DNA from: Macquaria australasica
Lineage: Eukaryota > Chordata > Actinopteri > Centrarchiformes > Percichthyidae
Assembly (NCBI GenBank): GCA_005408345.1
Contig: SEMN01000612.1
Span: forward strand, 227,728 to 291,727
DNA: 64,000 nt
Direction of reading: 5' to 3'
Shown here: in pieces, positions 21,641-34,690 of the stretch
How positions within the stretch are numbered: the first letter of the stretch is position 1
Layout: each line of letters starts with the position of its first letter
Translations under genes and position numbers: made by a program
Notes under the pieces: generated by a model
What the model was told of the DNA's origin: nothing
What the model saw: the letters and a program-made list of their open reading frames with translations, nothing else
The model's database searches: none

Positions 21641-22160
21641 CACTGTTGTTTTTCCATAGCTGTAGCTGTCCTATACATGTATGTATAGTTAATATGTATA
21701 GTTTTGTATTGCATTACTGCAATGACTTTAGTTTTATTTTGTGTACTTGGAATTACTCTATGCCAAAATGGCACCAAAAAAAGCCTATTAAAGTATATTG
21801 CAGCATTTCTGATTCATTTCTGTGACATGGTATCTCAATCCAATCTTTATTCTGGCTTACTCATAGTTTCTTATTTTCAAATCTAAGCAGCTGCTTCTCA
21901 TGTCTTCTCTAGGAGGCAAGATATAACTAGACGTAAGATGTAACTTATTATTTTTGGCTTTTATTATTAAAAAGTCCAGAAATTTGTCTTTTCATTTTAA
22001 GATTGAAAAAAAAAAGCTCAAAAACAAATAAAAATAATCTTGTTCTTGTTTTCTCCCCATTTTTCTCAATTTTCTACCAGTAGAAGTACATACTGACACA
22101 TCTCTTTCTATAAATTATACTGGACAGTGTCCTCTGGAAGCCAAAAGGGTCCAACTGTCT

Positions 22161-22451
22161 AATTCAATTCAGTTCAGTTCAGTTTTATTTATATAGCACC
22201 ATATCATAACAAAGTTATCTCAGGGCACTTTTTTATTTAGAGCAGGACTAGACTGTATTCTTTATATTTACAGAGACCCAACAGTTCCCACCATGAGCAG
22301 CACTACGAAAAACTCCCTTTTCAGAACCAGAACCAGGCTCTGGGTTGGGTTGAGAGAGAAAGACAGAGAGAGAGCAAGAGAGAAAGAGAGAGAGCAAGAG
22401 CGAGAGCAGGAGGAAAGAGAACATACAGTAGTACAATACAGTACAGTTCTA
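22161..22451 (-). mobile_element. L2 LINE 3' UTR copy
   Basis: A 5'-truncated copy of the same L2 family as at 35207-36388. The tail AATTCAATTCAGTTCAGTTC is followed by TTATTTATATAGCACCATAT and CATAACAAAGTTATCTCAGG, the CCCAACAGTTCCCACCATGAG block, a GA-rich tract (about 22350-22420) and GAGAACATACAGTAGTACAA. An internal deletion joins CTCCCTTTT directly to CAGAACCAG, losing the ACAGGTAGAAACCTCGAG segment. The LINE 3' end points left. Confidence 0.9.
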
Positions 22452-24049
22452 ATGCCACGGAACGTAAAATCAATCTATGTCTACTCTGCATTTTTAAAAA
22501 AAATTAAAAATCATTAAAAATTTTAATTTATAAACTGCATTTCTAACAGCAAAAAATAAAATTCCCAATTCATTTCAATTCCAATTCCCAACCATCTTGA
22601 CAGTGCTGACCTTTGAGGTAGCAGAGAGCACTGCACAGTCCAAAATAGAGGAAGCTCTCATATAAGCTTAAGTATGGAGGTTAATTATTGACTTTGTGGG
22701 AAAATTTATGATGAAATATTCTGGACTCTAGGTTCACTTACTAGCTTTTTGCAAGGTGTTCAACTACATCTCATAGCCTTCTTAAACAGAGAAAAAGTTT
22801 ACAACTTTTCAATTTTATGTCTTTATTTGATAATACTAGTAGAGAGATGAGAGGAAACAATGGAGAGAGAAATGCAACAGAGGTCAGCTGGACTCCAACT
22901 AGGGACACTGCAGTTCATGGTCGGCATCTTAACAACTGTTCACGGGGTGCCCCCGTGGCTTAAGGATTATCATTTGATCAAAGTTCCATTTGTTGCATAT
23001 GGCCATGAGATATGGCTACAATCTTCAGAAAAGTGTAAATGAGTAAATGAGTTTAGAACATTTCATCACTATTGCTACTGTACATCTTGCAAATAAGATG
23101 CCAGGTTTCCAGCATCCACTACTGTATTTTACCAGGATGCACAAATTAATTTTGCTGTGCCACTTTATGGTGTGAATGGACATTTAGAATAGATGTGACC
23201 CAGTAGGAACTAGGGTCAGACCAATTTGTTAGAAATACAGTACCAAGGTATCTTTTCAAGTTAAAGCTACATTACAATAAGAAACAAATGAAACAAGTTG
23301 TGTTATACCTAATAAGGCAGTGCCTTTCTGTTATCTTGGTTAAATACCCCCATTGCTAAAATTTGCTTCAGTGTGATGTTTATTAAGGGTATGACTCATA
23401 TGGGTTTCTGTTTCAATAACTGCTTGAGAACATGAAGACAAAGCAGCGTTCCTTCAGAGGTTCCTGTCTGTCTCATGAGAACATTTTGGTTTGACCCTCC
23501 TGCAGCTGACTACAAAATTAATCCCAGTTTGGATTAGCACTTTTATTTGGCTGAACTTTAACCTGGCTTATTAGAGCTGAGGCAGTGTTTGGTGCATTTG
23601 ACCTTGATCCAGACGCAGGCCGAGGCAAGCACTATTAAAAAACAACAACAAAGAGCTGATTTTTCAGGGCTCCTGTTCTTCAGGGAGGGAAGTGAGGTTT
23701 AATTGGGAGAATTAGGAAAACATGAGGACATGGGAAGCTACATCAAAGCAATGCAGAGGTCACTAGCATACAGTTAGCTGGAGAGCGTTTACCTGCAGCC
23801 TTTGTCTGCCTCTGTCTTTAAGTTACCTTTGTTGTACAGACCCCTCAGACCTCTCAGCCAGTTTCTGGTGTTGCTGAAATGTGTTTTTAAACTGGGGTGA
23901 GCCAACAAAGACATAATACATCAATAATTTGACAACAAGCTGTACCCATACAAATATAAATGAAAACCTCAGCTATACATGAAGGGTTTAGAGCACGGTG
24001 CACGGAGGAAAAAATGCACTACGGTATTTGTGATAGCGGCACAGTGGTG
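22452..24049. other. Non-coding stretch, nothing firm recognised
   Basis: AT-rich sequence. A block at about 22740-22800 (GTGTTCAACTACATCTCAT) weakly resembles the arm of the fold-back at 41543-41648. No gene or element boundary was supported. Confidence 0.4.
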
Positions 24050-24115
24050 CCTCACAGCCAGAGGTTCTAGGTTCAAACCCACCTGACGCGAGCAAGCGGT
24101 GCTTGCTTCACTGGT
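24050..24115 (+). mobile_element. Short fragment of the GCGGCAC SINE-like repeat
   Basis: GCGGCACAGTGGTGCCTCACAGCCAGAGGTTCTAGGTTCAAACCCACC corresponds to the first ~65 bp of the family found complete at 38065-38420, with about 14 bp (AGTGGTTAGCACTGTC) missing. Homology ends soon after the GGTTCAAACCC box. Confidence 0.65.
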
Positions 24116-24506
24116 TGTGCACTGAATAGAGCTGGAGGTGAAGCTGAAACGAAATCTTTTATTCTTCTATGAATGGAATGCGGCTTGTGCCATATTTTCA
24201 CACAAGAATGGGGACAAACTTATAGCTCTCATTTAACATTTCCTTCTTTTTTTTCCCACATGCTCTTATTTGACATTTCCTTTTATTTTTATTTTTTCAC
24301 ATTCTTTTTGTGTGTCTGACAAATAATTCAAAAGGTTTTTCTTCCTGCTTCTTGCAAGCATTTTCCACCAATCAGGACATTGATAGCACCAAAACTGATT
24401 AATTTGTCCTGCCAATCAGGACTGCATTCTGCAATTGTGTTTCATATGTTAAGTGTCTAGTATCTTTATGGATATCACAATAAACAATAAACACAACAAT
24501 AAAAGG

Positions 24507-24510
<4 letters not shown>

Positions 24511-24540
<30 letters not shown>
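24511..24540. repeat. (TA)15 microsatellite
   Basis: Fifteen uninterrupted TA units. Confidence 0.97.
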
Positions 24541-24541
<1 letters not shown>

Positions 24542-27287
24542 CCCCCACATTGTCTGCTTTGAAAAATTCTGGCCCTTGGACAATTCAATTAATTCAATTA
24601 ACCAATTAATCTTTAAATATTTCAAATGTCAGAAAATCGTGAACCCAAAGAGATTTTTAATTTTTTTTTTTTGACTGACTAAGGTTTCAAGTCCTCATAT
24701 CTGAGGATTAAATCAGAGAATGTTTGACATTTTTACTTGATTTATGATTTAAATTTATAATCAAATATTTTTAACTTTCATTTAGCAAAGTAATGCTTCA
24801 TTAATTAGCATTAAAACAAAAAAGTGAACATTATAAGATAATGATAAATGCTGAAACACAGTGTAACAGTAGCACTAGTGCAGTGACCTGACTCAGTAAT
24901 TTAAGTTACACAGCAATATTTGTCTAAAGTTTGCCAACATGAGCTAACATTAGCCACCATAAGCTATCTGTCATACCAGACCAAGTAAGACTGTAACCCT
25001 GAGTGTAGTGATGTGAGCAAGGGTAACTGTTTGGTAATCCAGTCTTGCCCTGCTGTTGGATGTCAAAGTGGGCAATTGCATTGGGGGCCCAGACCCTCAG
25101 AGGACCCGGGTTCACTGTGTGTAAATTAGTGTTAATATGAAAGCAGCTTTGGGGGCTTTGTGCAAAGTCCATACATTTTTTTTTCTTATGCACACAAGAA
25201 AATATCTTGTGTGTACAAGATATTAGGTTTGCTGTATAGTATTTAAACACAAACAAATTAAGGTCATAAAATTTGATTTTGACACATAAGACAGAGGCTC
25301 AAGATGAAAAAATAAAGCAGGGCCCACCTTAAACAAAAACAATAATATATTACAACCTGACTAAACATCTGACTGCACTTGTTTCTTATTCCCATATTCA
25401 CGGCAACGTTGCTGTGTTCCCAGATCTCAGCTATTAGTTTGATGAGTGCAGTGTTATCATAACTGATGGCCAGAGCCACAAAAGAAAGCCTAAATTGTAA
25501 TAAACCATAGTTTAGATACTGTGATACTATGCTTTAGAGATGCATAATCAATCTTTTTTTTTATTATTATTAGTGAAATTACCAAAAACCAGTTGACACA
25601 CAATGAACCTATAGGGCTTTGGAAGACCATGGGGTTGACTACATCTGAAAATAATGCCTAAAAATGAATAACCCTCCTGCCAATCAAAGCAAGTACTGTC
25701 CATGGCCATGGCATTAAGACTTTTGACAAGAATAAAGCATGTAAACATTTATGGGTATTTATATACACAAAGATTGACTATCACCATCCTCAATCCAAGA
25801 ATGCTTTTGCAGACCGTATCAGTGCAACCCTGCTCTGCACCCATCACCCTGTTCATCTTCATTTAAAATGCTGCTTCTCCTTTATTGGCAGTTGCTCCAT
25901 CACGGCATCCTGTTGTAGTACCAGAGCAGTCCGGCTGAAGAGCTGCCATTACACCCCACTCACTCTCCACAGATTAATTACACACAACGGCCATCTCCCT
26001 CACACATTCAAACACTTACACTGTACTGCACTGCTTTGGATGAATAAGCTACCCGCTTTCTTGCCATTAAAAAGACAGAGAGCGATAGAGATGAAGACTA
26101 AAGGTGATTCATACTGCTTATTTTACAGTACGCGCTGGCATTTATATAAGTGGTGTAAGTTATGTAAATGGTATTACCAGAGCATGTGTCACAGGGAAAA
26201 AGTAGTTTCTTATATCGCCTATCATTCTGTTAAATGCTCTTGTTATTTGACTTCAATGTCGGCACGATGGAGGGAAATAATTTCAGTTTACAGTTGACAA
26301 TTACTGGCACCAGAATCTTTAAATGGCCTCCACAAGTTTCTCATCATTTCCAGCAGGAGCAGCAGTAAACTGCATAATGTGCATAGATAAGCTGTAATTG
26401 TATACCTGCAGAAGAGATAATCACTGAAATACGATGAAAAGAGCCTCTCCTGTGATAACCTTACAGGGACTTTTTAACTGTGCTGAATGTGTGGGTGAAT
26501 CTGTTGACCCGTGGCCTCATCATCTAGTGCCCGAACCTCCGATCAGAATGATAAATGGTGCAACAATTCTCCCAGCAGTCATTTACGAGAAGAGACAACA
26601 AACTGAGACGAGAGGGGGAAAGACAAAAAAAAGTTTGCAGTTGAGCTCGGTCGGATAAAACGCCGGTCGAGTTCCCTGTCCTCCGATGATACGGAGCGTG
26701 ACTGTCGGGCCCTCCCTCGACGCTATTTAACATCACGGGTCATTAACAGGTACAAATGCCGGGGTGACCATGGAGTCTCTCCATCATTGACCTTCCTGTG
26801 AGCTTCCTGTCATCTCCATCTGTCATCTGATAGGACGCCAAGTGATGTAGCGGCCTGTCACCTGATTAAGTCAGACACCCAACCCAGAGCAAAAGAGATA
26901 GAGATAGAAAAAAAAAGAAATAAAGGCCTCTCAAAGACAGACTTAAAAGGAGATGCCCCCAAGCTTAGCAGAGACAGTATTAGGAAGCTATGCTTAATTA
27001 TGAGAGCAAACCTTTGCGGATGGCCCCGAGATATTCATTTTAGGAATTAATTTGGCACATAAAGAGATCATCAAATCTAAACAGCCCTATGGCGCCGGAG
27101 GTCTTATCCACACAGCAGGCGGATATTAGCCCAGGCTTTTCATTTCAACACTTTTTGGTGATGGATATCAGTCCAGAAAATCAAACACTGATCATAGCAA
27201 CCCTGACTTCATTACAGATTAACTGCTTTTTGCATACACTACAGGGCCAGTATTACACTGAGTAAACACACTCAGTATTTCATTGTG
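24541..27287. other. Repeat-poor non-coding stretch
   Basis: No transposon was recognised over 2.7 kb. 26300-27150 has mixed composition with blocks such as TTAATTATGAGAGCAAACC and AAACAGCCCTATGGCGCC, and could hold conserved non-coding DNA. The small frames at 24924-25256, 26040-26297 and 26434-26658 have no family features. Confidence 0.35.
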
Positions 27288-27400
27288 GAGCATCTCATTT
27301 GAAACCCTGGGCATCAATACGTTGCTTTAACAGCCTCCATTTCTCTGGGAAGGCCCTCAAGATGTTGGAAACTGGCTGCAGGGATTTCCAACAAGTCCTC
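27288..27400 (-). mobile_element. Tc1/mariner fragment (GTGGCCAAAAGTATG family)
   Basis: GGGCATCAATACGTTGC, TAACAGCCTCCATTTCTCTGGGAAGG, AGATGTTGG and GGCTGCAGGGATTTCC match, in order, the complementary strand of the widespread fish Tc1-type element whose ends read TACACTATGTGGCCAAAAGT. The same family's ends are at 55725 and 57172. This piece covers the stretch missing from the 55.7-kb copy. No ends are present. Confidence 0.75.
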
Positions 27401-27601
27401 CAAACTAAATGAGAAATAAAAATACTAAATATGCAATTGGCAACTGCTTTCCAAAACGACCTACATAATCCTCCCAAAACCAACACAATACATCCATATT
27501 GGTTGAGCTTGACAGTAAGTCCTTGATGAACTTACTTGTACGTTTTGATGAAGATTGTGTGATATGGTGGAAACACCAAAACAAGCAAATAAGCGGACCT
27601 G

Positions 27602-28393
27602 AGGCCTGTACTACGAAGCAAGTTCAACATACCCAGGATCTCTTTTTGTTATCTGGCTACACTGAGCCGAACAACTGCGATCCCGCTAAGCGGTAACACG
27701 ACGCTGGTTATCAACTTGATAAATCAACCCAGGGTTTCCCAATCAAGTCATGAGCGCGTTCACATAAAAGGGGCAGGGTTTGCAGCATATGACCAATCAC
27801 AAACGATAAGTGTACTGGCAGCAGAGCGGCATATTTTACAAACGAAGAGCAAATACGAAGAATTTAAACACACCATCCAGGCTGAAAGCAACACAGCTGC
27901 AGCTGCTGAATGCAGGAAAGACAGCTGGCAAAAATATCGCTGACTGTATGAATGCATAAATGAACAGGCTGATAATATCACGGCCCTGTTTTTATTAAAT
28001 GAATGGTTTGCTTAGATGTTCTTATGGTGTGTTTAGCTTTAGTGCTTCAGTCAGTCTCTGTTGCAAGATGATACAGATAAGTCGGTCAATCTGATGAGAA
28101 ACTATCTCTCATATAAACAGAGTTCCTCTCATGATCCACGCGCTGATCTCCACAGGATCTTCTATTGGTGATGCCATTTTCCAAGAGAATTGATTGGTCA
28201 GTAGGCGGGGCTTTTGTACGAGTTGATCTGTTATCTCGAACATAACCTGCTCCGGAGCAGGTTTGCCGTGCAGCATAAGTTACCATGGCGATTTACCCCG
28301 GTAAGAAGTGAACCACCGTCGTAGTACTGAAAACCCAGAGTTAAACCTGAAGTTAGCTCGCTAACCGCAAATCCTGCTTCGTAGTACAGGCCT
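27602..28393 (+). mobile_element. Harbinger-like element with AGGCCTGTACTACGAAGCA termini
   Basis: Left end AGGCCTGTACTACGAAGCA (27602-27620), right end TGCTTCGTAGTACAGGCCT, a perfect 19-bp inverted pair. The element is 792 bp and is flanked by CTG on both sides (27599-27601 and 28394-28396), a 3-bp duplication as Harbinger-type elements make, though their usual target is TWA. The interior carries part of a Myb/SANT-like protein (27755-27943) and no transposase, so it is a non-autonomous deletion derivative. Confidence 0.85.
27716..27943 (+). pseudogene. Myb/SANT-like DNA-binding domain fragment
   Basis: The useful part of this frame reads from about residue 17: AAERHILQTKSKYEEFKHTI, then NTAAAAECRKDSWQKYR and a stop. 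This matches the start of the Myb/SANT-like domain of Harbinger accessory proteins (pattern EYKxxIxxKxNTAAAxxARxxAWQKIAxxxNA), with the tryptophan retained. The stop falls where the family continues IADRLNA. The first ~16 residues overlap element sequence outside the domain and the true start is unknown. It lies wholly inside the 792-bp element and is broken. Confidence 0.65.
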
Positions 28394-29046
28394 CTGGAGT
28401 GGAGACTAGTTTAGCGAACTGCTGTTTCCAACATCAAGAATGATGTGTCAGGCTCAACTGTTAGGCCAATATGTCTCAGGGTTCTGCCATGACCCTTTCA
28501 AAAAGGGGTCAAATTTATTGTGTTGGTCACCCAAAGTGCAGATTTGGGCAAAAAATATTTCAGTTCTGTAATTACTTTAACACTCAAGTGTAAATCAGCA
28601 GACGTTACCTTCTCTGTAACACAACTGAGACTGACTCCTCCACCCTTGAGGAGGCCCTTTAAAAGTGTGAAGGCCCTCCCATCAGGTTTATTGATTAAAT
28701 GACATACTGAAAAAAATGCAATTCTCCCATCATCAGAGAATTCAATTATTACCCCATTAAACAAAAATCATACAAATAAAAACTACATATTTCTAAAAAT
28801 GTTTTTTCCCAAACAATAGACTTTCTAATCTGCCACAAAATAAAGTTTTACACCAGAATATATCATTTTCAATCACATGACCATTGCAATACAATAGTAT
28901 TCAACAGCTGATTGGACTTTGACACTGTCCCTGTTGCTGTGATTGTGTGTGTTACTGTATTTGACTGTGCTGTCTGTACACTGACAGCAGCTATGCTGTT
29001 GTATTTCTGGAATTGGTGTGTGGTGGCTCCAGACTGAGACTGGCTG
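28394..29046. other. Non-coding stretch, nothing recognised
   Basis: No repeat ends or coding frame supported. The overlapping frames at 28498-28764 lack any domain. Confidence 0.4.
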
Positions 29047-29530
29047 CTTTGGCTATGTTCACACTGCAAGCCTTGGTACTCAATTTGGATTTATTGCTCA
29101 GATCCGATTTTTTTTGCTTGACTGTTCACATTATCTTTTAAATGTGGCCAATATCAGATTCCAGTGTGAACTGGTCACGGTCCTGAACTGACCTGCAAAA
29201 CTGCCACAGCGACACAGCGTGTTGTGCCCCCCACAGCACGCTGTGTCTGGAACTAAACATGAAGGCCACTAAAGTCAACGTTTACGGTTTCATTTATAAA
29301 TTGATGGCCAGTGGAAGCCAGCAAATTTGTTAGCAGATGATAATGAGGATTATTTAATTAATGTTTGCATTCACAGAGTGACTCCTGCCAGCACAAAATT
29401 GACTGTTTAGACTTTTGCATTGCAAAAAATCAGACCTGTATCTGATTTAGGACCACATATGAAAGTGGCCCATATCAGAATTGAAAAGATCAGATTCCAT
29501 TTGAGGAATGACTTCACTTTCTGCAGATCT
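29047..29530. mobile_element. hAT-like non-autonomous element (GTTCACACTGCA type)
   Basis: GGCTATGTTCACACTGCAAG, CAATTTGGATTTATTGCTCAGATCCGAT, CTGTTCACATT and, toward the right, GACCACATATGAAAGTGGCC and GAATTGAAAAGATCAGATTCC match a widespread teleost element class with these blocks in this order. There is no open frame. The right terminus near 29530 is approximate and no clear 8-bp duplication was seen. Confidence 0.6.
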
Positions 29531-30460
29531 CAAAGCTTCTGTATTTTCAGCTTAACCATGATGCATCATGACGCACCCTGACAACTTCTCTGTGAACTTC
29601 TCTGCAATCACACAGTACAGCTGTTGTCATGAACCTTTATTGTTTATTTTGTCAGAGGACTTCATGATCATAAATTAGAGATTTGATGGATGTCTCAGTC
29701 AGCAGTGGGCAGGAGTTTAAAATTACCTGAAAACATAATTTTGACATGAAAGCAGCCTGTAGATTAAACCGGTTTACGTGGACAGAGGCAGTAGAGCCCG
29801 ACCCATTAAACTGTAAGAACGTATCCAATTGTTCCACTAATGGCCTATCAGTGTGACCTTCATAGGTAGCGGGGGACACCCAGCCCCCATAAAGCAAGCA
29901 CCCATACTTAAATCCTCAACTGTGGACAGATGCTGAACATACATTTTATATTTTACTTTTTATTTAAGTAAAACAGATATTGACTGAGACTGAATTTTAA
30001 TACTGTAATACTGTATATAGCCTACACTAGAAGTGATGTAAAACAAACAAACAAACAAATAAAAACAATCGCCATAAAAATGAAAACTCCAGGCCTGGAC
30101 AGAATTTATCAAGCATCTAGAAATCTAGAATCAGTCCTACAGTATAGTCACAGTTTGCTGCTGAGCTGCTGCAAATCATTATTTTATCATCCCTGATGTC
30201 ATCTGACAAAATCAGCATCAATACAGGTTAATGACAACAGTTGTGTGATCAGCTATATCAAAATTTAAAATGAGTGACATCAACTTTACATCATGTTTAA
30301 TATTTCAGTGACATATGGCACTGTGTTTACCATGATCTTGAGATCTGTAACAGATTATGATTATTTATCCAGTGCAGCTCCTGTATGATGTAGGCTAATA
30401 CAGTAAGACACAAGCATTGATACTGCTTTGGGACTACAGATAGAGTAGTATAAGGGTGCC

Positions 30461-30725
30461 ACTTTGCAACTCCTGGTGGCAGAAAAGAGAACAGCAGGTT
30501 GGATTTTATGGGGTTGGAGGATACTGCGTGCTTACCGCAGGAACCCTGCAGGGGAGCTGCAACCAATCCGCGGTGGAAGAGTTGGACAAAAAACACTGTC
30601 ATATTACATTACATTCATATTAGCATTGTCCATTCTGCCACCACAATGGTTAAGGTTTGGTTATAGTTAAGGCACAAAAACAATGTGGTTTGGGTTAGGG
30701 AAATAACATGGGTGGGGTTTAAACA
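30461..30725. repeat. Fish repeat with TTAAGGTTTGGTTA block
   Basis: GGTTAAGGTTTGGTTATAGTTAAGGCACAAAAAC and GGTTTGGGTTAGGGAAAT are related, in the opposite orientation, to the CCTAACCAA / GGTTTAGGCACC block of the element at 5114-5657. Borders are uncertain. Confidence 0.45.
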
Positions 30726-30779
30726 GGACTAAGAGTCTACGGCCATGCTAGCAGCTCTGAGGCTGTACTTAGGTACAAC

Positions 30780-31010
30780 GGTGCTTTTAGCCAAATACTA
30801 ACTTCAGCATGCTAACATGCTCACAATGTCAATGCTAACATTGCTGATGTTTAGCAGGTAGAGTTTACCATGGTCACCATGTTAACATTTCCTAATTAGC
30901 ATTAAACACAAAGCACAGCTTGGGGGACATGAATATCTTAGCCAGACTCCACAGCAATTCATCCAATAGTTGTGGAACCATTTCACATAAAACCAAGTAT
31001 CAACCTGCTC
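30780..31010 (+). repeat. Dispersed 'GCTAACATGC' fish repeat, copy 1
   Basis: AGCATGCTAACATGCTCACAATG, TTAGCAGGTAGAGTTTACCATGGTCACCAT and AATTAGCATTAAACACAAAG, then GGGGGACATGAATAT and CAATTCATCCAATAGTTGTGG. These blocks recur in the same order at 34735-34960 and belong to a common percomorph repeat. No coding capacity. Confidence 0.75.
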
Positions 31011-31745
31011 CCATTCAGCCACTAGATCATTAGTAAGGGGACAAGCCTAAATCAGGGCAAATACACCCAGATCCTAAGTTGACGGTGTGTCCACATTTTG
31101 TTGGCCACATAGTGTTGTTGCTAAGCTACTTTTAAAAATTAAAAAAATTAGCCTTCACTGAACTCAACAAGCTCTGTCATTGAATGCTATGTACGTCCAT
31201 TTCAACCTTGAGCTTCCTTCACTGGGGACTTGCACATCAATGAGTGTGTGTTGGTCAAAGGAAAGCGTGCTGAAGCTTTCTCTTCTTTCAACAATGTTCC
31301 CTATGGATAGTGAAAACATTTGCTAATATCATGAGGACATCTTTCCTGACCCTTTCCTTTGGCCTCACTCGGCTCTCCTTTGCATACCTGATTGGGCTTT
31401 GGACTGAATGAAAAGAGCCCAGAGGGAAACACATAATCTGCCTTTAAGCATATGCTCATGCCAATGCACAGCGCTCATGTCTGCACCTCTACATATTATT
31501 GTGACCTTGTTCAGAGACAGGTAGATGGGGATAGAAAGGTAGGGATGCACAGGAACAGATGGAAATATTATGAACTGTCACAGACAGAAGGAGAGAGTCC
31601 AAAGTGAATGGAAAGTATTACTAAAGATATAGCGGAGGGTAGCTGACCCTGGCATTTATTTTTTCTTGTTTATGAAGAATGGCTTTGCAGCAAAAATATG
31701 TCACAAATCATGCAACTATGAATGCTATCCTCATGGACAACCATT
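31011..31745. other. Non-coding stretch, nothing recognised
   Basis: No gene, element end or microsatellite identified. Confidence 0.4.
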
Positions 31746-31899
31746 AATTCAATTCAATTCAATTCAGTTTTATTTATATAGCGCCATATCATAACAAAGT
31801 TATCTCAGGGCACTTTTTCGAATAGAGCAGGTCTAGACCGACTCTTTATATTTACAGAGACCCAACAGTTCCCACCATGAGCAAGCACTATGTGACATT
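31746..31899 (-). mobile_element. L2 LINE 3' tail copy
   Basis: The tail TTCAATTCAATTCAATTCAG leads into the 3' UTR of the same L2 family, which reads with few differences from the copy at 35 kb up to GAGCAAGCACTATG and then ends near GACATTAG. About 150 bp, 5'-truncated, 3' end to the left. Confidence 0.9.
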
Positions 31900-34690
31900 A
31901 GAGAATGCACAAATTATGTCTACATAAAAAACACTTAGTTGAGCAATTAAAAATAACAGTGTTGTGGGTGTAGATGAGTTAATGCCTCAGTCAATGTAAC
32001 TGAAACCTGGTGTATTGGCCCTATGCTCTGGACCACTTTCTTAGCAACAGCAAACAAAAACAACTAAAAACTGCTCAAGAAATATTTTGATGAACTCTGC
32101 TGGAAGTAAAATTCAAGAAAAGATGACCAACACACACACTGAGAATGTCCACAGCAACAGAATGAGAAGCTACAGGGAGCCACGGTAGAGAGGTGTCAGT
32201 GTGTGTGTGTGTGTGTGTGTTTGTGCATGTTCCTCTCACCTGAAGCTTAAGCAACCTGCTCCTGACTAATCTGGCTGACCAGTGACAGAGCCAACCATAT
32301 CATCCACTGATATGACACCTGTAGCCAGTACCAACGTAAGCAGACTTCACACACTCACACACAGACACTTCCACAGATGTCCCTCGGAGCAGTGGTCATT
32401 GCTGTGTACTTGCATGATTCATCATATTAGGGATATTTTGATATCCTGCTGCTTTCACAAGATTACCAGCTTATCCAAGCCTGGCTGTGGGCAGTGTGTC
32501 GGTGTGTGTGTGTATGTGTAGGGGTGTGTGGAGTATGTTCTCAGGCAAATAGCACAGCCTACCACAGATGTAGTCTAATAACAAGTCTCCATGAGTCATG
32601 AGATGCTGACACTCTGTCTCCTGTTGGAAGTCGCCACAGCTTTGCTTACACAAGCTGGTGCTTCAAACTTGTGTCTGAACCACCCCAGGATCTGACTGGA
32701 CCTCATGAGGCTTGGTCTGGGTTCAGATGACTTTCCAATGTTTCTCTCCCATTTAGGTTAAGGTCAAAAATATTGTTGAAAAGTCATTAGTTGTAATTTT
32801 TCTTCTTGTATTAGTGAATGGCTTTGCTCAGGGGTCACCACATAACCTAAGTATGAAACTTTGGTGAGCCCTTGATTCCCCTATATAACAGAGCAGACAA
32901 AGCAGATTGAATCAGACTTGGTAGGGATCAGGAGGGTGAAAGACATCAAGACAATTTCTTGACATCAGGGTATGCCAGTGATCATTGGTTTGCTTGTAAA
33001 CGCACACAACTGAGCAATCCAATCAACCAGGTAGTTTAACGCCTGAACCTGTATTGCTGATTTATTTGACATAAAAATGTGTATAAGTCTACAGAGACAT
33101 CCGCGAGAAAGGTAGTGATCTGAGAAACAGTCTGTGCCAGAACGGATGTCTCAGGTACATTAAGTTAATGGACCACTTCCATCAAATTATGAAATCAAAC
33201 ATACACAGGCAGTGCCTGTCCTATTTCTTTTGTAATAAGTGGTCAGTAATATGGTTTCAAACAACTGAAGAAATATGCTTCTACAAAGTGATCCATGATT
33301 AAAGTTTAAATTGAACAGGCAGGTATATATGTATATGATTAGACTAAATGTTGTATAAAACTGAAAATGTAAGCACTTACATTAGCTGTTTGATGTTTTG
33401 CTTCTTGACATTTGGTTTTCCTTGCATGTTTTGCTCTCTAGAAGAAATTATTTGCTGTGAGAATGTATTGGCCCTCCACACAGGAGGAGACAGTGTGTTT
33501 GGCTCAGCTCTGCTGCTGTCTGTTGAGTCCATTACCCTCCCAATGAGCCCGTGAAGAACTCTACTGTGTTTGTTTGCAGATACTTTCTCAAAACGTAAGT
33601 CACACCCACTTGACTTGCTGAATTCTTCAAAAAGTCACACTTGCCAGAGACATGTTTGTCCAAGTCTGTTACTAGCCTGTGTGTCACCAAATTGTCATTA
33701 TTGCAACAGCCAAAGATGACAGCCAAAGAAGGCTGAAGAACTGACAGTCACACCATGCACAATGATCACAGTCACCAAGAGATCTGCTGGTTTTCATTCC
33801 AACCAAGGGCCACACCCGGTGGCTGATCATCGCACCTTAAACCAGGGTGTCCAAGGTGTCATGGAGCATGTTGTAGATGTCAAAGTATTTGAGGGAGGTC
33901 ACCAAAATTCTGAAATGCTAGTATTTCTGTTGGGGCCTAATGAGGCATAATTTGGTGATCTTCCACTATGGCGCACTAGACAGACAGATTGGGCCATTAT
34001 AGGGCTGACATCATATTGTCTGATCTTGGCTTGAGTGTCTTTCTGCTTTATATAGATAACAACCACTTTGAACAGAGGAATGACAAGAGAATAACAGATA
34101 TCACAGTTGACATAAATCCATTTCCCCCCAAAAGTGGAATTGTAATATTTCCCTCAACAGTTTGAACTCTTCTACAACTTATAGTTGTAACTATATGCAC
34201 TGCAGTCAGCCCCACTTGGCATAAAATTTGTGTTGTCATTATGCAACACTTTTGTAACACTTTAGTAATTTAGCAATTACTAATAGATTGGTGTTTACTC
34301 ACACTTTGTTTACCTAATAAATATTTTGTTTATCTTTTATATGCACTTTATACATGGAATATACATACATGCAATAGAATCAAAGACATTAAACAATTAC
34401 ATGAGCTGAGAAAAAACGCTAACGGCCAATCCACATAGAAAGCATTTTTAAGAGGCCATTTTGTATCCATCACTCGCCCATCTCACGGAACACATACACT
34501 TCAATCAATCCACACTGACTCCAAGACATGCATCACCCTGGGACCCCCCCCTCCCTCTGGTGTTAATGATTGATCAAGGCTGCCAGTGTCACTATGAGCT
34601 TTCTGTGATTATGTATTGGGCTTTGAGCGCTGCCAAAATGTGGGTGACAGAGCCTGAAAGCATCCTGTGTGACACTAATGGAGAACTGAA
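31900..34690. other. Non-coding stretch with one TG microsatellite
   Basis: (TG)n at 32199-32221 and a shorter interrupted TG tract near 32500-32530 are the only features recognised. No ORF over 80 codons. Confidence 0.4.
32199..32221. repeat. (GT)n microsatellite
   Basis: About eleven uninterrupted GT units. Confidence 0.95.
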
